Shown in pieces: positions 54,472-63,272 of a DNA stretch of 64,000 nt. Every line of letters begins with the position of its first letter. Within the stretch, counting starts at the first letter, position 1. A program made the position numbers and the translations under genes. This stretch comes from Bacteroidia bacterium (GTDB lineage: Bacteria; Bacteroidota; Bacteroidia; Chitinophagales; JAUHXS01), in contig JAUHXS010000005.1 in the NCBI GenBank assembly GCA_030426955.1, forward strand, positions 1-64,000, read 5' to 3'. The notes beneath the pieces were generated by a model. That model worked only from the letters and a program-made list of their open reading frames with translations, made no database searches and was not told where the DNA came from.

Positions 54472-55077
54472 ATGCGAACAACAGCAAAAATCTTATCCTA
54501 TTTATTTCACCCGCTACTCATTCCTACCTACGCCTTTTTACTGGCATTTACCTTTAGTCCAGGTCTTCTGTTCTATTTGGACTCTCAGGGTGTAGCGAAT
54601 ATCTTTTTAAAGATATTCTTTAATACGTTTTTCTTTCCCGTGATTGTTGTCTTTTTAATGAGCAAATTGGAATTTGTAGACAGTATATTCCTTAAAACCA
54701 AGAAAGAAAGAATCATACCGTATATTGGAGTATCTGTATTTTTTTCCTGGAGTGTCATTACTTTTCGGAATATGTCTGTCCCACCGATATTATTTCAGAT
54801 TTTACTAGGAGCAACTATTGCTATCTTTGTGGCATTCATCGTAAACATTTTCACTAAAATCAGCATGCATACAACTGCTATGGGTTCACTAGTGATTGTT
54901 ACCTTATCCTTATCCTTAACTTCTGATTTTAATCTCAAACTTTTATTGATGGCAGTTTTTGTTATTGCAGGCTTAGTAGGCACTTGCAGATTATTATTGG
55001 ATCGTCACAAACCGTATGATGTTTACTTAGGATACTTTGTTGGTATCATTAGCCAAATAGTGGCTTTTAATTTTTAA
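54472..55077 (+). CDS. PAP2-superfamily-like integral membrane protein
   Basis: 201 aa with about six membrane helices. KISMHTTAMG and the late RLLLDRHKPYDVYLGYFVG resemble the conserved blocks of type 2 phosphatidic acid phosphatases (KISxH..G and H-x5-Y-x-G). The first catalytic block (KX6RP) is not obvious, though KKERIIPY may stand in for it. It may act on a lipid pyrophosphate or may have lost activity. It lies 10 nt ahead of the enoyl-CoA hydratase gene. Confidence 0.6.
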   Translation: MRTTAKILSYLFHPLLIPTYAFLLAFTFSPGLLFYLDSQGVANIFLKIFFNTFFFPVIVVFLMSKLEFVDSIFLKTKKERIIPYIGVSVFFSWSVITFRNMSVPPILFQILLGATIAIFVAFIVNIFTKISMHTTAMGSLVIVTLSLSLTSDFNLKLLLMAVFVIAGLVGTCRLLLDRHKPYDVYLGYFVGIISQIVAFNF

Positions 55078-55087
55078 ACCTAGAACT

Positions 55088-55867
55088 ATGTTTAACGCTT
55101 TATTACTTGAGATAGAAAATGGAATTGGCAAAATCACGCTAAATCGTCCTGACTTTTACAATGCTTTTAATGACGAGATGAGTTATGAAATGCAAGATGC
55201 ATTAAAACAGGTTGCGAAAAACCCAGATGTCAGAGTAGTTGTTATTACAGGAGCAGGTAAAGCATTTTGCTCCGGACAAGATTTAAAAGCTATTTCAGGA
55301 GCTAAAAATAGGAGTTTGTCAGATTCTCTCTACAAAAGATACAACCCTATTATAAAAGCCATGCGTAATATGCCGAAACCGATCATTGGAAGAATAAACG
55401 GTGTAGCTGCAGGAGCAGGATGTTCATTAGCTTTGGCTTGTGATATGACTGTTGCATCTGAAAAGGCATCTTTAATTGAAGTTTTCGTGAATGTTGGATT
55501 GGTTTTGGATTCAGGATCTTCTTACTTTTTACCAAGGCTCGTAGGTTTTGCTAAAGCGTTTGAATTGGCTACTATGGGCTCTAAAGTAACCGCTCAAGAA
55601 GCACTCAATTTAGGGATGATAAATAAAGTTGCTCCTGAAGAAGAATTAGACAACGCAGTAAAAGAATTAACTGATTATTATTCTAAAGCACCAACTAAAG
55701 CCATTGCACTGATGAAGAACATGCTGAATAAATCGTTCCATTCTGATTTAGAGGAGATGTTACAATATGAAGCGTATTGTCAAGAAATTGCTGGTAATAG
55801 TAATGACTATAAAGAAGGAGTTCAAGCTTTTGTAGAGAAGAGGAAGCCTGAGTTTAAAGGAGTGTAG
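55088..55867 (+). CDS. Enoyl-CoA hydratase/isomerase family protein (PaaG-like)
   Basis: 259 aa, the normal crotonase length. ITGAGKAFCSGQDLKAI and the oxyanion-hole region INGVAAGAGCSLALACDM are present. The catalytic segment NVGLVLDSGSSYFLPRLVG has Asp in place of the Glu typical of enoyl-CoA hydratase, as in PaaG-type ring-oxepin isomerases. A phenylacetate pathway is not otherwise evident here, so a general acyl-CoA isomerase is the alternative. It shares an operon with the PAP2-like gene. Confidence 0.82.
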   Translation: MFNALLLEIENGIGKITLNRPDFYNAFNDEMSYEMQDALKQVAKNPDVRVVVITGAGKAFCSGQDLKAISGAKNRSLSDSLYKRYNPIIKAMRNMPKPIIGRINGVAAGAGCSLALACDMTVASEKASLIEVFVNVGLVLDSGSSYFLPRLVGFAKAFELATMGSKVTAQEALNLGMINKVAPEEELDNAVKELTDYYSKAPTKAIALMKNMLNKSFHSDLEEMLQYEAYCQEIAGNSNDYKEGVQAFVEKRKPEFKGV

Positions 55868-55873
55868 CATTTG

Positions 55874-57454
55874 TTACTTTAAATAACGTAGCCCTAGATT
55901 CACGGTGCTTCCTGCGCCACCATTAATTGATGCAAAGAAATTACTAAGTAACAGTTCTACATTTAGGCTTTCGGATAACTGATACTTTCCACCTATGCCA
56001 ACTTGTGCATAAGCTGACGATGGTAAAAAGTTATTTCTATCAAATTCAAAACTAGGCGCTATTTGTATCATGGAATATATTGTGGACTTATTAGAAGGAA
56101 AATAGCTTAAAAATGAACTGATTGGCGTTGATAGGATAGACTTTTTAGCTACTTGATTGTGGTATTTTTTATTGCTTTTAGCGATTCTAAATAATAAGTC
56201 TGCTTCAGAAAATAACCGCCATTTTACGCCAATTTTTTTATCTAGAAAGAATTGATTCCACCAGGTATATCTGTTGTAAGATAGCCATGGTTGATTTAGC
56301 GAGTCAGACTCTAGATCATTGGTTACAGGAAACCAAAACGCACTTTGTATAGAAAACCCTGACCATTTTTTGATTGGTTGAAGTTTAACTTTAGGCCCAA
56401 GAGAAGTTATCGTTGTTCTAGAAATAGAATCGTTGTGAAACTTAAGCACTTTGAAAAGTGAGCTATTGGGGTTGGGGTCTATCCTTACCGATTTAAAGTT
56501 TGCATCTATTCCTATATTTAGATTTCTTTTTGAGGTTATTCCAATTAGAAAATAAAATAAAGCAGTATAATAGGTATCTCTTGATCCTAGTTTAACCCTT
56601 TTGCCATCGCTTCCTCGAAAAGCATTTTGGGTATAGATATTATTAAATAATTGCGTTTCAAACTGTCCTTTTTTAAGGAGGACAGAAGGAGTGTAAGCTT
56701 GAATGTTAGACACGCCTTTACCCATTCGTTGCTCATTAAGATTCCAGTCATATTCATAGTATTCTACTCGATAGCTATTAGGAATTTTTTCTGTTCTATA
56801 TTGATTAATATAATCAATTATACTACTTTCTTTGCTTGCAAAATCAGACTGATACCAATTAAATATCTCTGATATGATAACTTTACTATCAGCACTTTTA
56901 ACACGAATAAATGAACTTTCGTTTAGCGCCGATACGGTCTTCAATTCTATTTGATCGTCCAGCCGACTTGGTAAATACGCTTCATTCGATATCTTTGGGC
57001 ATCCAATGGCGCCACATACCAAAACAAAGTGCAACCTAGGGTCTTGATATACTCTAAGCAGAAGGTCTTTTTCTAGTTCATTCAACGATATTTTTTTATT
57101 GAATAAGTAGTAAGATTTTTGAGTAAAAAAGTTGTTTATGCTTTGAGGCGAGGTAGCAGGGTATTTTTCAACTATTCCTTTTATTACAAATAGATTATAG
57201 GAGTTAATTAGAAATGCTTTTTTATCATCTTCAGCTAATAAAGCTTCTTTCGTGTTTTTGATGAATGAAATTAAGCTATCTAATTCACTAGGCTTGTCAA
57301 CAATAGATTTGTAATCAACAAGCCCATCTTGAACATACCTTAGAAAAAAGGTATCGGCTTTATTCCAAAACGAATGAATGTTTTCAAGTCCAAAAGAAGA
57401 ATTGTTAAAAGAAAACAAAAGCAGAAATAATATAAAACGTGGTTTGACAGTCAT
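55874..57454 (-). CDS. DUF547 domain fused to a putative outer-membrane beta-barrel
   Basis: 526 aa. The signal peptide spans ~1-23. Residues ~25-225 are a DUF547 domain (DGLVDYKSIV, AFLINSYNLFVIKGI, LHFVLVCGAIGCPKI). Residues ~240-526 are rich in alternating hydrophobic beta strands ending in an aromatic-poor strand LGLRYLK, like a 10-12-strand outer-membrane barrel. DUF547 is usually stand-alone, so the fusion is notable. The start overlaps the GT2 stop by 4 nt (ATGA), indicating translational coupling with glycosyltransferases and a role in exporting or handling their glycan. Confidence 0.7.
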   Translation of the reverse strand: MTVKPRFILFLLLFSFNNSSFGLENIHSFWNKADTFFLRYVQDGLVDYKSIVDKPSELDSLISFIKNTKEALLAEDDKKAFLINSYNLFVIKGIVEKYPATSPQSINNFFTQKSYYLFNKKISLNELEKDLLLRVYQDPRLHFVLVCGAIGCPKISNEAYLPSRLDDQIELKTVSALNESSFIRVKSADSKVIISEIFNWYQSDFASKESSIIDYINQYRTEKIPNSYRVEYYEYDWNLNEQRMGKGVSNIQAYTPSVLLKKGQFETQLFNNIYTQNAFRGSDGKRVKLGSRDTYYTALFYFLIGITSKRNLNIGIDANFKSVRIDPNPNSSLFKVLKFHNDSISRTTITSLGPKVKLQPIKKWSGFSIQSAFWFPVTNDLESDSLNQPWLSYNRYTWWNQFFLDKKIGVKWRLFSEADLLFRIAKSNKKYHNQVAKKSILSTPISSFLSYFPSNKSTIYSMIQIAPSFEFDRNNFLPSSAYAQVGIGGKYQLSESLNVELLLSNFFASINGGAGSTVNLGLRYLK

Positions 57455-58926
57455 GCCATTTTGGTGTGTTTAATTGAGTAATAGGCAACACTGGCAAATC
57501 CAAAAGCCAAAAATGTATGAAATAGTAGTAAGTAGAAATCCTTAAAATGAAAACTAAGCACCACTCCAAAGGTAAAGTAAGCTGCTAATAAAGCCTCTAA
57601 AAAAGATAAAGGGTTTATCTTCTTAATTACATAAATATTTTCTTTCCAGCTATCTGAAGATTGATTGACATTGAGTTTAGGTGTCCGAACAAAAGGCGTT
57701 TTTCTGCCAATATAGCCTTCAATGACTGCTATAGTATTGTGTAATGAAAGCCCCATCGAAATACATAGAAACAAAGGAAACCTAGCAAGAAAAATTCTCA
57801 TTCGACAACTCAGTCGTGTATAATCTCTGGATAAAGAGCTCCAATAGTATATACCTAAAGATAACAATCCAAAAAGAAATATAGAGGCGATATCAAATAT
57901 GTAGGCATATTGAAATTGATACTGGTTTTTCATGATCAGCAAAGGAATGCTGACTAAGGCTGTTAAGAGTACACAAACAAAAATGAAGCTATTCATCAGG
58001 TGGAAACAAGCGTGAAGCTTAGTTGAAAATGGCAATTCTGACCGTAAAACTTTTCCTAAATTCTTCTTTGCTGTCTCTGCAGCACCTTTCGTCCATCGAT
58101 ACTGTTGAGACTTTAATGCATTCATTTCAGCAGGAAGTTCTGCAGGTGCATTTACTTCTTCTAAAAACTTAAACTGCCATCCTTTTAATTGCGCTCTATA
58201 ACTCAAGTCCAGATCTTCTGTTAAAGTATCTGACTGCCATCCCCCAGCATCTTCAATGCACTCTTTGCGCCAAACTCCAGCAGTGCCATTAAAGTTGATA
58301 AAATAGCCTCCTTCATTTCTGCCTTTTTGTTCTACCGAAAAGTGTGCATCTAAACCAAAAGCCTGAAGCTTGGTTAGCATAGAATAGTCTTTATTAAGGT
58401 GCCCCCATCTGGTTTGTACAACCCCTACTTTATCGCTATCAAATTTTGGAATGGTTCTTTTTAAAAAGTCTGTATGTGGCACAAAGTCTGCATCAAAAAT
58501 AGCGATGTAGTCCCCTTTGGCAGATCTTAACCCCTCCTGCAAAGCTCCAGCTTTGAAACCAGCTCTATTTATCCTTCTAATTTGTTTAATATCTATTCCT
58601 TTTGTCTGCCATTTTTCAACGCATTCTTTTACTACATCAACTGTATCATCGGTTGAGTCATCTAAAACTTGGATTTCAAGCTTATCAACTGGATAATCTA
58701 AGTTTGCGACGGTATCAACTAGTCGCTTAACAACGTATAATTCATTATAAATAGGAAGTTGCACAGTTACCATTGGAAAGGCATTCTCTTTTCCTTTAGT
58801 GTCTTTATTTTCACATACCTTCTTGCAAGCTTTTCGGTAATTATAGACAAGGTGTATTTGAATAAAGCTGTAACAGAATATAAAGCTCAGTGCACCAATA
58901 TATATAACGATTAGAAAAAGTGCCAT
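57451..58926 (-). CDS. Processive GT2 glycosyltransferase (cellulose-synthase-like)
   Basis: 491 aa. There is an N-terminal membrane helix, then a GT2 domain with LPIYNELYVVKRLVDTV, VLDDSTDDTV, IAIFDADFVP, TEDLDLSYRAQLKGW and the processivity motif QQYRW. Four or so membrane helices follow the catalytic domain. The layout is that of CslA/glucomannan- or glucan-type synthases. Together with the GT2 gene 2 nt upstream and the coupled DUF547-barrel gene it suggests an envelope glycan route. Confidence 0.88.
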   Translation of the reverse strand: MALFLIVIYIGALSFIFCYSFIQIHLVYNYRKACKKVCENKDTKGKENAFPMVTVQLPIYNELYVVKRLVDTVANLDYPVDKLEIQVLDDSTDDTVDVVKECVEKWQTKGIDIKQIRRINRAGFKAGALQEGLRSAKGDYIAIFDADFVPHTDFLKRTIPKFDSDKVGVVQTRWGHLNKDYSMLTKLQAFGLDAHFSVEQKGRNEGGYFINFNGTAGVWRKECIEDAGGWQSDTLTEDLDLSYRAQLKGWQFKFLEEVNAPAELPAEMNALKSQQYRWTKGAAETAKKNLGKVLRSELPFSTKLHACFHLMNSFIFVCVLLTALVSIPLLIMKNQYQFQYAYIFDIASIFLFGLLSLGIYYWSSLSRDYTRLSCRMRIFLARFPLFLCISMGLSLHNTIAVIEGYIGRKTPFVRTPKLNVNQSSDSWKENIYVIKKINPLSFLEALLAAYFTFGVVLSFHFKDFYLLLFHTFLAFGFASVAYYSIKHTKMA

Positions 58927-58928
58927 TC

Positions 58929-59612
58929 TTACAAATATCTGAAGATAGTATACAAAATCTTATATCCAGCCAATACAGTGCCTTTTACCGTACCCGTTAT
59001 TTTAGAAACACCGATCCTTTTGCGGTATTTAACTGGTACTTCAATGCACCTTAACCCTTGTTTTAATGCTTTTAGCTGCATCTCTACTGTCCATCCATAA
59101 GTTTGATCCTGCATTTTTAATGCCAACAACTTATCAAACTTAATTGCTCTAAACGGTCCAAGATCAGTAAACTTCCCGCCGTATATTATTTTCAAGAGTG
59201 TTGTTGCCAGCCAGTTGCCAAATATTTGTTGTGGTAACATGGCACCTTTTTCCTTATTACCAAGTGCTCTAGAACCAATGACCATGTCTGCTTTATTATC
59301 CAAAATGGGTTGCACAACTTCGTGACATTCTTCGGGATAATCTGAATAATCTGCATCTAGAAAAATAACCGCTTCCACTCGGGGGCTTCGTTGCCTTACG
59401 TATTCGATTCCCCTTAAGCAAGCTGCGCCATACCCTTGAAATGTTTCTTCTAAGACAGTAGCACCGCAATCTGCAGCAATTTGAGCGGTATTGTCTGTAG
59501 AGTTGTTATTTACTACAATAACCTCTTTTACTAGGTCTTTTGGAATATCTTTAATCACATTTCCAACCGAACCTGATTCATTAAAAGCAGGAATGATAAC
59601 TACTATTTCCAA
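58929..59612 (-). CDS. GT2 polyprenyl-phosphate sugar transferase-like protein (DPM1/GtrB type)
   Basis: 227 aa, TTG start directly before EIVVIIPAFNESGSVGNVI. The GT2 features VVNNNSTDNTAQIA and FLDADYSDYPEE (DxD) are clear, and GSRALGNKEKGAMLPQQIFG is typical of dolichyl-phosphate mannose/glucose synthases. It lacks the C-terminal membrane helices of GtrB. It probably makes a polyprenyl-phosphate-linked sugar used by the processive GT2 encoded 2 nt downstream. Confidence 0.85.
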   Translation of the reverse strand: MEIVVIIPAFNESGSVGNVIKDIPKDLVKEVIVVNNNSTDNTAQIAADCGATVLEETFQGYGAACLRGIEYVRQRSPRVEAVIFLDADYSDYPEECHEVVQPILDNKADMVIGSRALGNKEKGAMLPQQIFGNWLATTLLKIIYGGKFTDLGPFRAIKFDKLLALKMQDQTYGWTVEMQLKALKQGLRCIEVPVKYRKRIGVSKITGTVKGTVLAGYKILYTIFRYL

Positions 59613-59682
59613 AAATGAATGTTGTGCAAATTGAAAATTATATTGACCAAACCGTTAATCTAAAGTAAAAGTTCCACAATGG

Positions 59683-60672
59683 TTATTTATCATTTGCTAT
59701 TGCAATCACTTTGTCATAATCATTTTGCATCATGCACTTAAAATGACCCTTAGGGCACTTGTCATAACCAATCTTTGAGCAAGGTCTACACGAAAGACTT
59801 TTAACCTCTATCATATTACTTTGGGAACCAGTTTTATAAGGGTACATTCCAAACTCAGGAATTGTATTTCCCCAAATAGAAATGATCTCTTTATTAAAAG
59901 CAGTTGCAATATGCATCAAACCAGTATCGGAAGTAATTACTTTTTCTGCTTGCTTGATGATAGATGCAGATTGATTAATGTTATAATTACCACAGGCATT
60001 ATATAAATGCTGGTTTTCAGCAACAGCAATAACATTACTACCTACATTTCGATCTTCTTTTCCCCCGAGTAAGATGATTGGTTTGTCAATCTCCCTACAT
60101 AGCAACTGTAGTTTTTCAACAGGAATTCTCTTAGTAAAATGTTTGGCACCAATTACCAAAGCAACATACCCCTTTTGAAAATCCTCTGGCAAATCTTTAA
60201 CATCAACCTCATCTTTGGGAGGGATAAAGTATTCTAGGCCCTTTTGATCATTTTGAACCCCAAGTTTCTGAATTGCCTCAAAGTACCGGTCTACAATATG
60301 GTTATTGGGTAGCCTATTAATCTTAAAGTTAACCATCAACCACTTTCTAATATTTATTTTGTCAAAAGTAAATGACTTAGCGCTTTTTAAAGCGCGCTTT
60401 ACTTTAAAGGATCTAATGTTGTTATGCAAATCAACGATGTAATCAAAGCTTTCTTTTCTTAGCCCATTAATCAAGTCTTCTAGGTTATTTTCTAAGACGT
60501 GTACTTTTTTCACATAAGGATTGTGAATCAACAAGTCTTTATTTGCTTTTTTTGTTACGTAATGAACCTCTGCATCTGAGAGTTGTTCCTTAATTGCTCG
60601 AATAATTGGACTGGTGAGTACAATATCACCAATTGAGCTAAAGCGAATGATTAGAATTTTTTTTGAAGGCAT
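59683..60672 (-). CDS. GT9 heptosyltransferase-like protein
   Basis: 329 aa. The GT9 signature is complete: KKILIIRFSSIGDIVLTSPI at the N-terminus, GAKHFTKRIPVEKLQLL, ILLGGKEDRNVG and the donor-site block TSDTGLMHIATAFNKEIISI. Proteins of this family add ADP-heptose to the LPS inner core. A late Cys-rich segment (CRPCSKIGYDKCPKGHFKC) is common in this group. It lies 70 nt upstream of the GT2 gene with its own promoter box. Confidence 0.9.
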   Translation of the reverse strand: MPSKKILIIRFSSIGDIVLTSPIIRAIKEQLSDAEVHYVTKKANKDLLIHNPYVKKVHVLENNLEDLINGLRKESFDYIVDLHNNIRSFKVKRALKSAKSFTFDKINIRKWLMVNFKINRLPNNHIVDRYFEAIQKLGVQNDQKGLEYFIPPKDEVDVKDLPEDFQKGYVALVIGAKHFTKRIPVEKLQLLCREIDKPIILLGGKEDRNVGSNVIAVAENQHLYNACGNYNINQSASIIKQAEKVITSDTGLMHIATAFNKEIISIWGNTIPEFGMYPYKTGSQSNMIEVKSLSCRPCSKIGYDKCPKGHFKCMMQNDYDKVIAIANDK

Positions 60673-60689
60673 TTAAAAGGTGTCTGTCG

Positions 60690-60697
60690 CAAAGGTA
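60690..60697 (-). promoter_or_regulatory. -7 box of the GT9 gene
   Basis: TACCTTTG on the minus strand matches TAnnTTTG exactly. It ends 17 nt before ATG 60672. No well-spaced -33 TTG is visible. Confidence 0.5.
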
Positions 60698-60716
60698 ACG
60701 ATTGACAGGAAAAGCT

Positions 60717-60753
60717 AAAAAAAAAATGCAAGTGACCACAATCGGCCACCTGC
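60717..60753 (-). terminator. Intrinsic terminator of the 304-aa T9SS cargo gene
   Basis: On the minus strand GCAGGTGGCC (60753-60744), loop, then GGTCACTTGC (60737-60728) forms a 10-bp stem with one mismatch and one wobble. It is followed by A, then T10 (60726-60717). It ends transcription just before the GT9 promoter. Confidence 0.75.
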
Positions 60754-60762
60754 GAACCCAAC

Positions 60763-61677
60763 TTACTTTTTTACAAACTTTTTAATGAAAATAGAACCAT
60801 CAAACAACTCGATTTCTGCAAAGTATACCCCTGAAATCAAGCTGTTAATATCAATCTCTTTTGATTTGTCGTGTAAAGCCAATTCTCTACCCAGCGTATC
60901 AAAAATTCTTACGTGCCTAACAATACCTTCGATACTAATGTTTAATACTCCCAATGACGGATTAGGGTAAATTTTTAACCTTCTAATTGGTTCTTCTACG
61001 CCTTTAATGCCAACCTTTGTTGAGCTAATGGCTAAACAAGTATCATCTGTGCATGACGAATCGTCTGTAATCGTTAAGCATATTTGATAGGAGCTATCCA
61101 TATTAGGATAGGTATGCGTTACATTTTCATTTGTATCGGTAGTGCCATCTCCCAAATTCCACAAGTAGGTTAGTTCGCCTATGCCAACAGAGGTGTTAAA
61201 GGTCGATAACACATTGTTGGTAATGGAGTAATTAAAAGAGGCATTACAGTCAACAGTATCTGGTTCATCCGCGGGCAGGACAAATATTGTTCTTGATGCA
61301 GAGTCAGCGGTTGGGACTATTCCGGCTGGCCAGACGATAATAATATTTGAAAATCCAACATCATAACTTTCTTCCTCTATGCTTATTTGTGAATTGAACA
61401 AGATGCTGTCAGAAACTGCTAGACTAGATACAAAAGCAGTATCAAGTATACTCTCTACGGTATCATTGATAGAATAGGACAATATAATTTCTCCAGTATA
61501 GCTAGCATTTCCTTTATTTACAACGTACGCCGAAAAAGGATAAGAATTGCCCACTTGAACGGTATCGAGGAGTCCGAATATGCCTTGGTTGCTTATTCCA
61601 AGTTGGGCTTGGCTAAATGCACTAAGACTAAAAAATACAGCTAGTATTCCAATGTTTATTACTCTTAATAGTTTCAT
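60763..61677 (-). CDS. T9SS type A cargo with PKD domain
   Basis: 304 aa. The signal peptide spans 1-~24 (SAFSQ). Residues ~30-130 look like a CARDB-type beta sandwich (SYPFSAYVVNKGNASYTGEI). Residues ~145-220 are PKD (YLWNLGDGTTDTNENVTHTY). Residues ~235-304 are a type A sorting domain (IYPNPSLGVLNISIEG, IFDTLGRELA, SGVYFAEIEL). The role is unknown. It is divergent from family member D (85 bp) and ends in its own terminator. Confidence 0.82.
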   Translation of the reverse strand: MKLLRVINIGILAVFFSLSAFSQAQLGISNQGIFGLLDTVQVGNSYPFSAYVVNKGNASYTGEIILSYSINDTVESILDTAFVSSLAVSDSILFNSQISIEEESYDVGFSNIIIVWPAGIVPTADSASRTIFVLPADEPDTVDCNASFNYSITNNVLSTFNTSVGIGELTYLWNLGDGTTDTNENVTHTYPNMDSSYQICLTITDDSSCTDDTCLAISSTKVGIKGVEEPIRRLKIYPNPSLGVLNISIEGIVRHVRIFDTLGRELALHDKSKEIDINSLISGVYFAEIELFDGSIFIKKFVKK

Positions 61678-61693
61678 GATACCAGATTTGATT

Positions 61694-61701
61694 CAAAATT
61701 A
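61694..61701 (-). promoter_or_regulatory. -7 box of the 304-aa cargo gene
   Basis: TAATTTTG on the minus strand matches TAnnTTTG and ends 16 nt before the ATG at 61677. The nearest TTG upstream is only 14 nt away, short of the usual spacing. Confidence 0.4.
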
Positions 61702-61762
61702 TACTATTAAAAGAGCAATAAAAACATTATTTTCATAAAATCTTACGCGTTAAAGAATATAT

Positions 61763-63217
61763 ATGGATTTATTGAGCACACTTATTTTACAAATGAGCAA
61801 AGATGAAGTTCGAAACTTCAAGATATATTCAAAAAGGACAATGCAATCAGAAAGTCGTAAAGATTTAGAGCTTTTTGATCTGATACGTGTACAGAAAGAT
61901 AATTTTGATGAAGACAAAGCTTTTCAAAAACTGTATGAAAAGGGTGAGAAAAATGCTTTTTATCGCTTAAAAAATAGACTCATTCAAGATATCAATAAAA
62001 ATACGATGCTACATCACCTAGGCGATGAAACCATCGGACTTTTTCAACTATTAAGTTTGTCTAAAGTTTACCGCAACAAGAGCAACTATGAAGTTGCTGT
62101 ATACTTTCTGAAAAAAGCAGAGAAAAATGCTTTGAAAATAGAGGCATTTGAAATACTAGACCTAATATATAGTGATTTTATAAAGCTTTCGAAGGATTTC
62201 ACTGCTATACACCCTGAAATCTATATTAAAAAGAGGAAAGAAAATAATTATCAAATCCAAAAGCTGAAGTCATTAGATGACATTCTTGCAATGGTTACAT
62301 ACAAAATAAGGACAACTCAAAATTTTTCTTCAAAAAATATAGATATAATAGAAGTATTAGAAGATACCGTAAATACTTATAGCAAGGATAGTGATTTAGA
62401 GAAAGGCGCAAAGTTTAAAACGATGGTTTACAAGGCAGTAAGTAGTATTCTTCTAGAAAGAAAAGATTTTGCTTCACTAGTTAAGTTTACAAGTAAAACG
62501 TTTGATGACTTTAATAATTTAAACTTATTCAACAAAAGTAATCACGCAGACAAACTGCAAATGCTTACTTACATAGCAAATGCATACTATAAAATAAAAT
62601 CATATGACAAATCATTGAATTATAGTGGGTTATTGAAAGATGCTATGAATGAGTTTGGAGGGTTTCTAGAGGGAAAATATTCATTTTATTATCATAATAT
62701 AGTTTTGGCAAATCTTGCTATTGTTGACAAGGAAGAGGCACTGACAACTTTGTATGCGCTTTTAGACAATGATAAGATCATGCAGCAATCTTATTTTGAA
62801 TTTTTTGTATATGCTAATATCTGCACACTTTATTTCGATCTTGAAAATTATGATAAATCACTGGAGTATCTTGTAAAACTATACACAAAAGATGGCTATA
62901 AAAGCTTAGACAATAGTTTAAAGCTCAAGTTTGATGTAGCAGAAATGATCGTTAGATATGAGCTAAGGGATTTTGACTTTATAGACTATAAAATACAGCA
63001 AATTAGACGAGACTATAAATTACTCCTAGAGAATCAAGACTATCAAAGAGAAAGAAACTTGTTATCGATAATTAAAAGAATGGCAAATACAATTGAAATT
63101 AAGCAGGATAAGAGAAGCACTAAGCTGATTTCTGAGTTTTTAGCATCAAATACCAGTCAAGAGGTTGAAGAGAGTGAAATTATTCAGTATGATAAATGGC
63201 TGAAAAAATACGAATAA
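61763..63217 (+). CDS. Unrecognised all-helical (TPR-like) protein, family member D
   Basis: 484 aa, ATG start, no signal peptide. It is closest to member A: MSKDEVRNFKIYSKR, RKDLELFDLI, NAFYRLKNRLIQDI, AVYFLKKAEKNALK near residue 120 and VRYELRDFDFIDYKIQQIRR near 400. It ends YDKWLKKYE, shorter than the WLxSKIxKKxYYE end of A and C. It lies between two T9SS cargo genes: divergent from 60763-61677 and convergent with the cargo at the right edge. Function not recognised. Confidence 0.8.
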   Translation: MDLLSTLILQMSKDEVRNFKIYSKRTMQSESRKDLELFDLIRVQKDNFDEDKAFQKLYEKGEKNAFYRLKNRLIQDINKNTMLHHLGDETIGLFQLLSLSKVYRNKSNYEVAVYFLKKAEKNALKIEAFEILDLIYSDFIKLSKDFTAIHPEIYIKKRKENNYQIQKLKSLDDILAMVTYKIRTTQNFSSKNIDIIEVLEDTVNTYSKDSDLEKGAKFKTMVYKAVSSILLERKDFASLVKFTSKTFDDFNNLNLFNKSNHADKLQMLTYIANAYYKIKSYDKSLNYSGLLKDAMNEFGGFLEGKYSFYYHNIVLANLAIVDKEEALTTLYALLDNDKIMQQSYFEFFVYANICTLYFDLENYDKSLEYLVKLYTKDGYKSLDNSLKLKFDVAEMIVRYELRDFDFIDYKIQQIRRDYKLLLENQDYQRERNLLSIIKRMANTIEIKQDKRSTKLISEFLASNTSQEVEESEIIQYDKWLKKYE

Positions 63218-63218
63218 T

Positions 63219-63249
63219 AAAAAAGCCTCGGCAAAACTTGCCGAGGCTT
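63219..63249 (-). terminator. Strong intrinsic terminator between member D and the edge cargo gene
   Basis: A perfect 12-bp stem AAGCCTCGGCAA/TTGCCGAGGCTT (63223-63234 and 63238-63249) with a 3-nt loop. On the minus strand it runs into a T6 tract, so it mainly ends the cargo gene at 63273; on the plus strand the T-tract is weak. Confidence 0.85.
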
Positions 63250-63272
63250 AACTGGAAGACTAATTTTTATAA

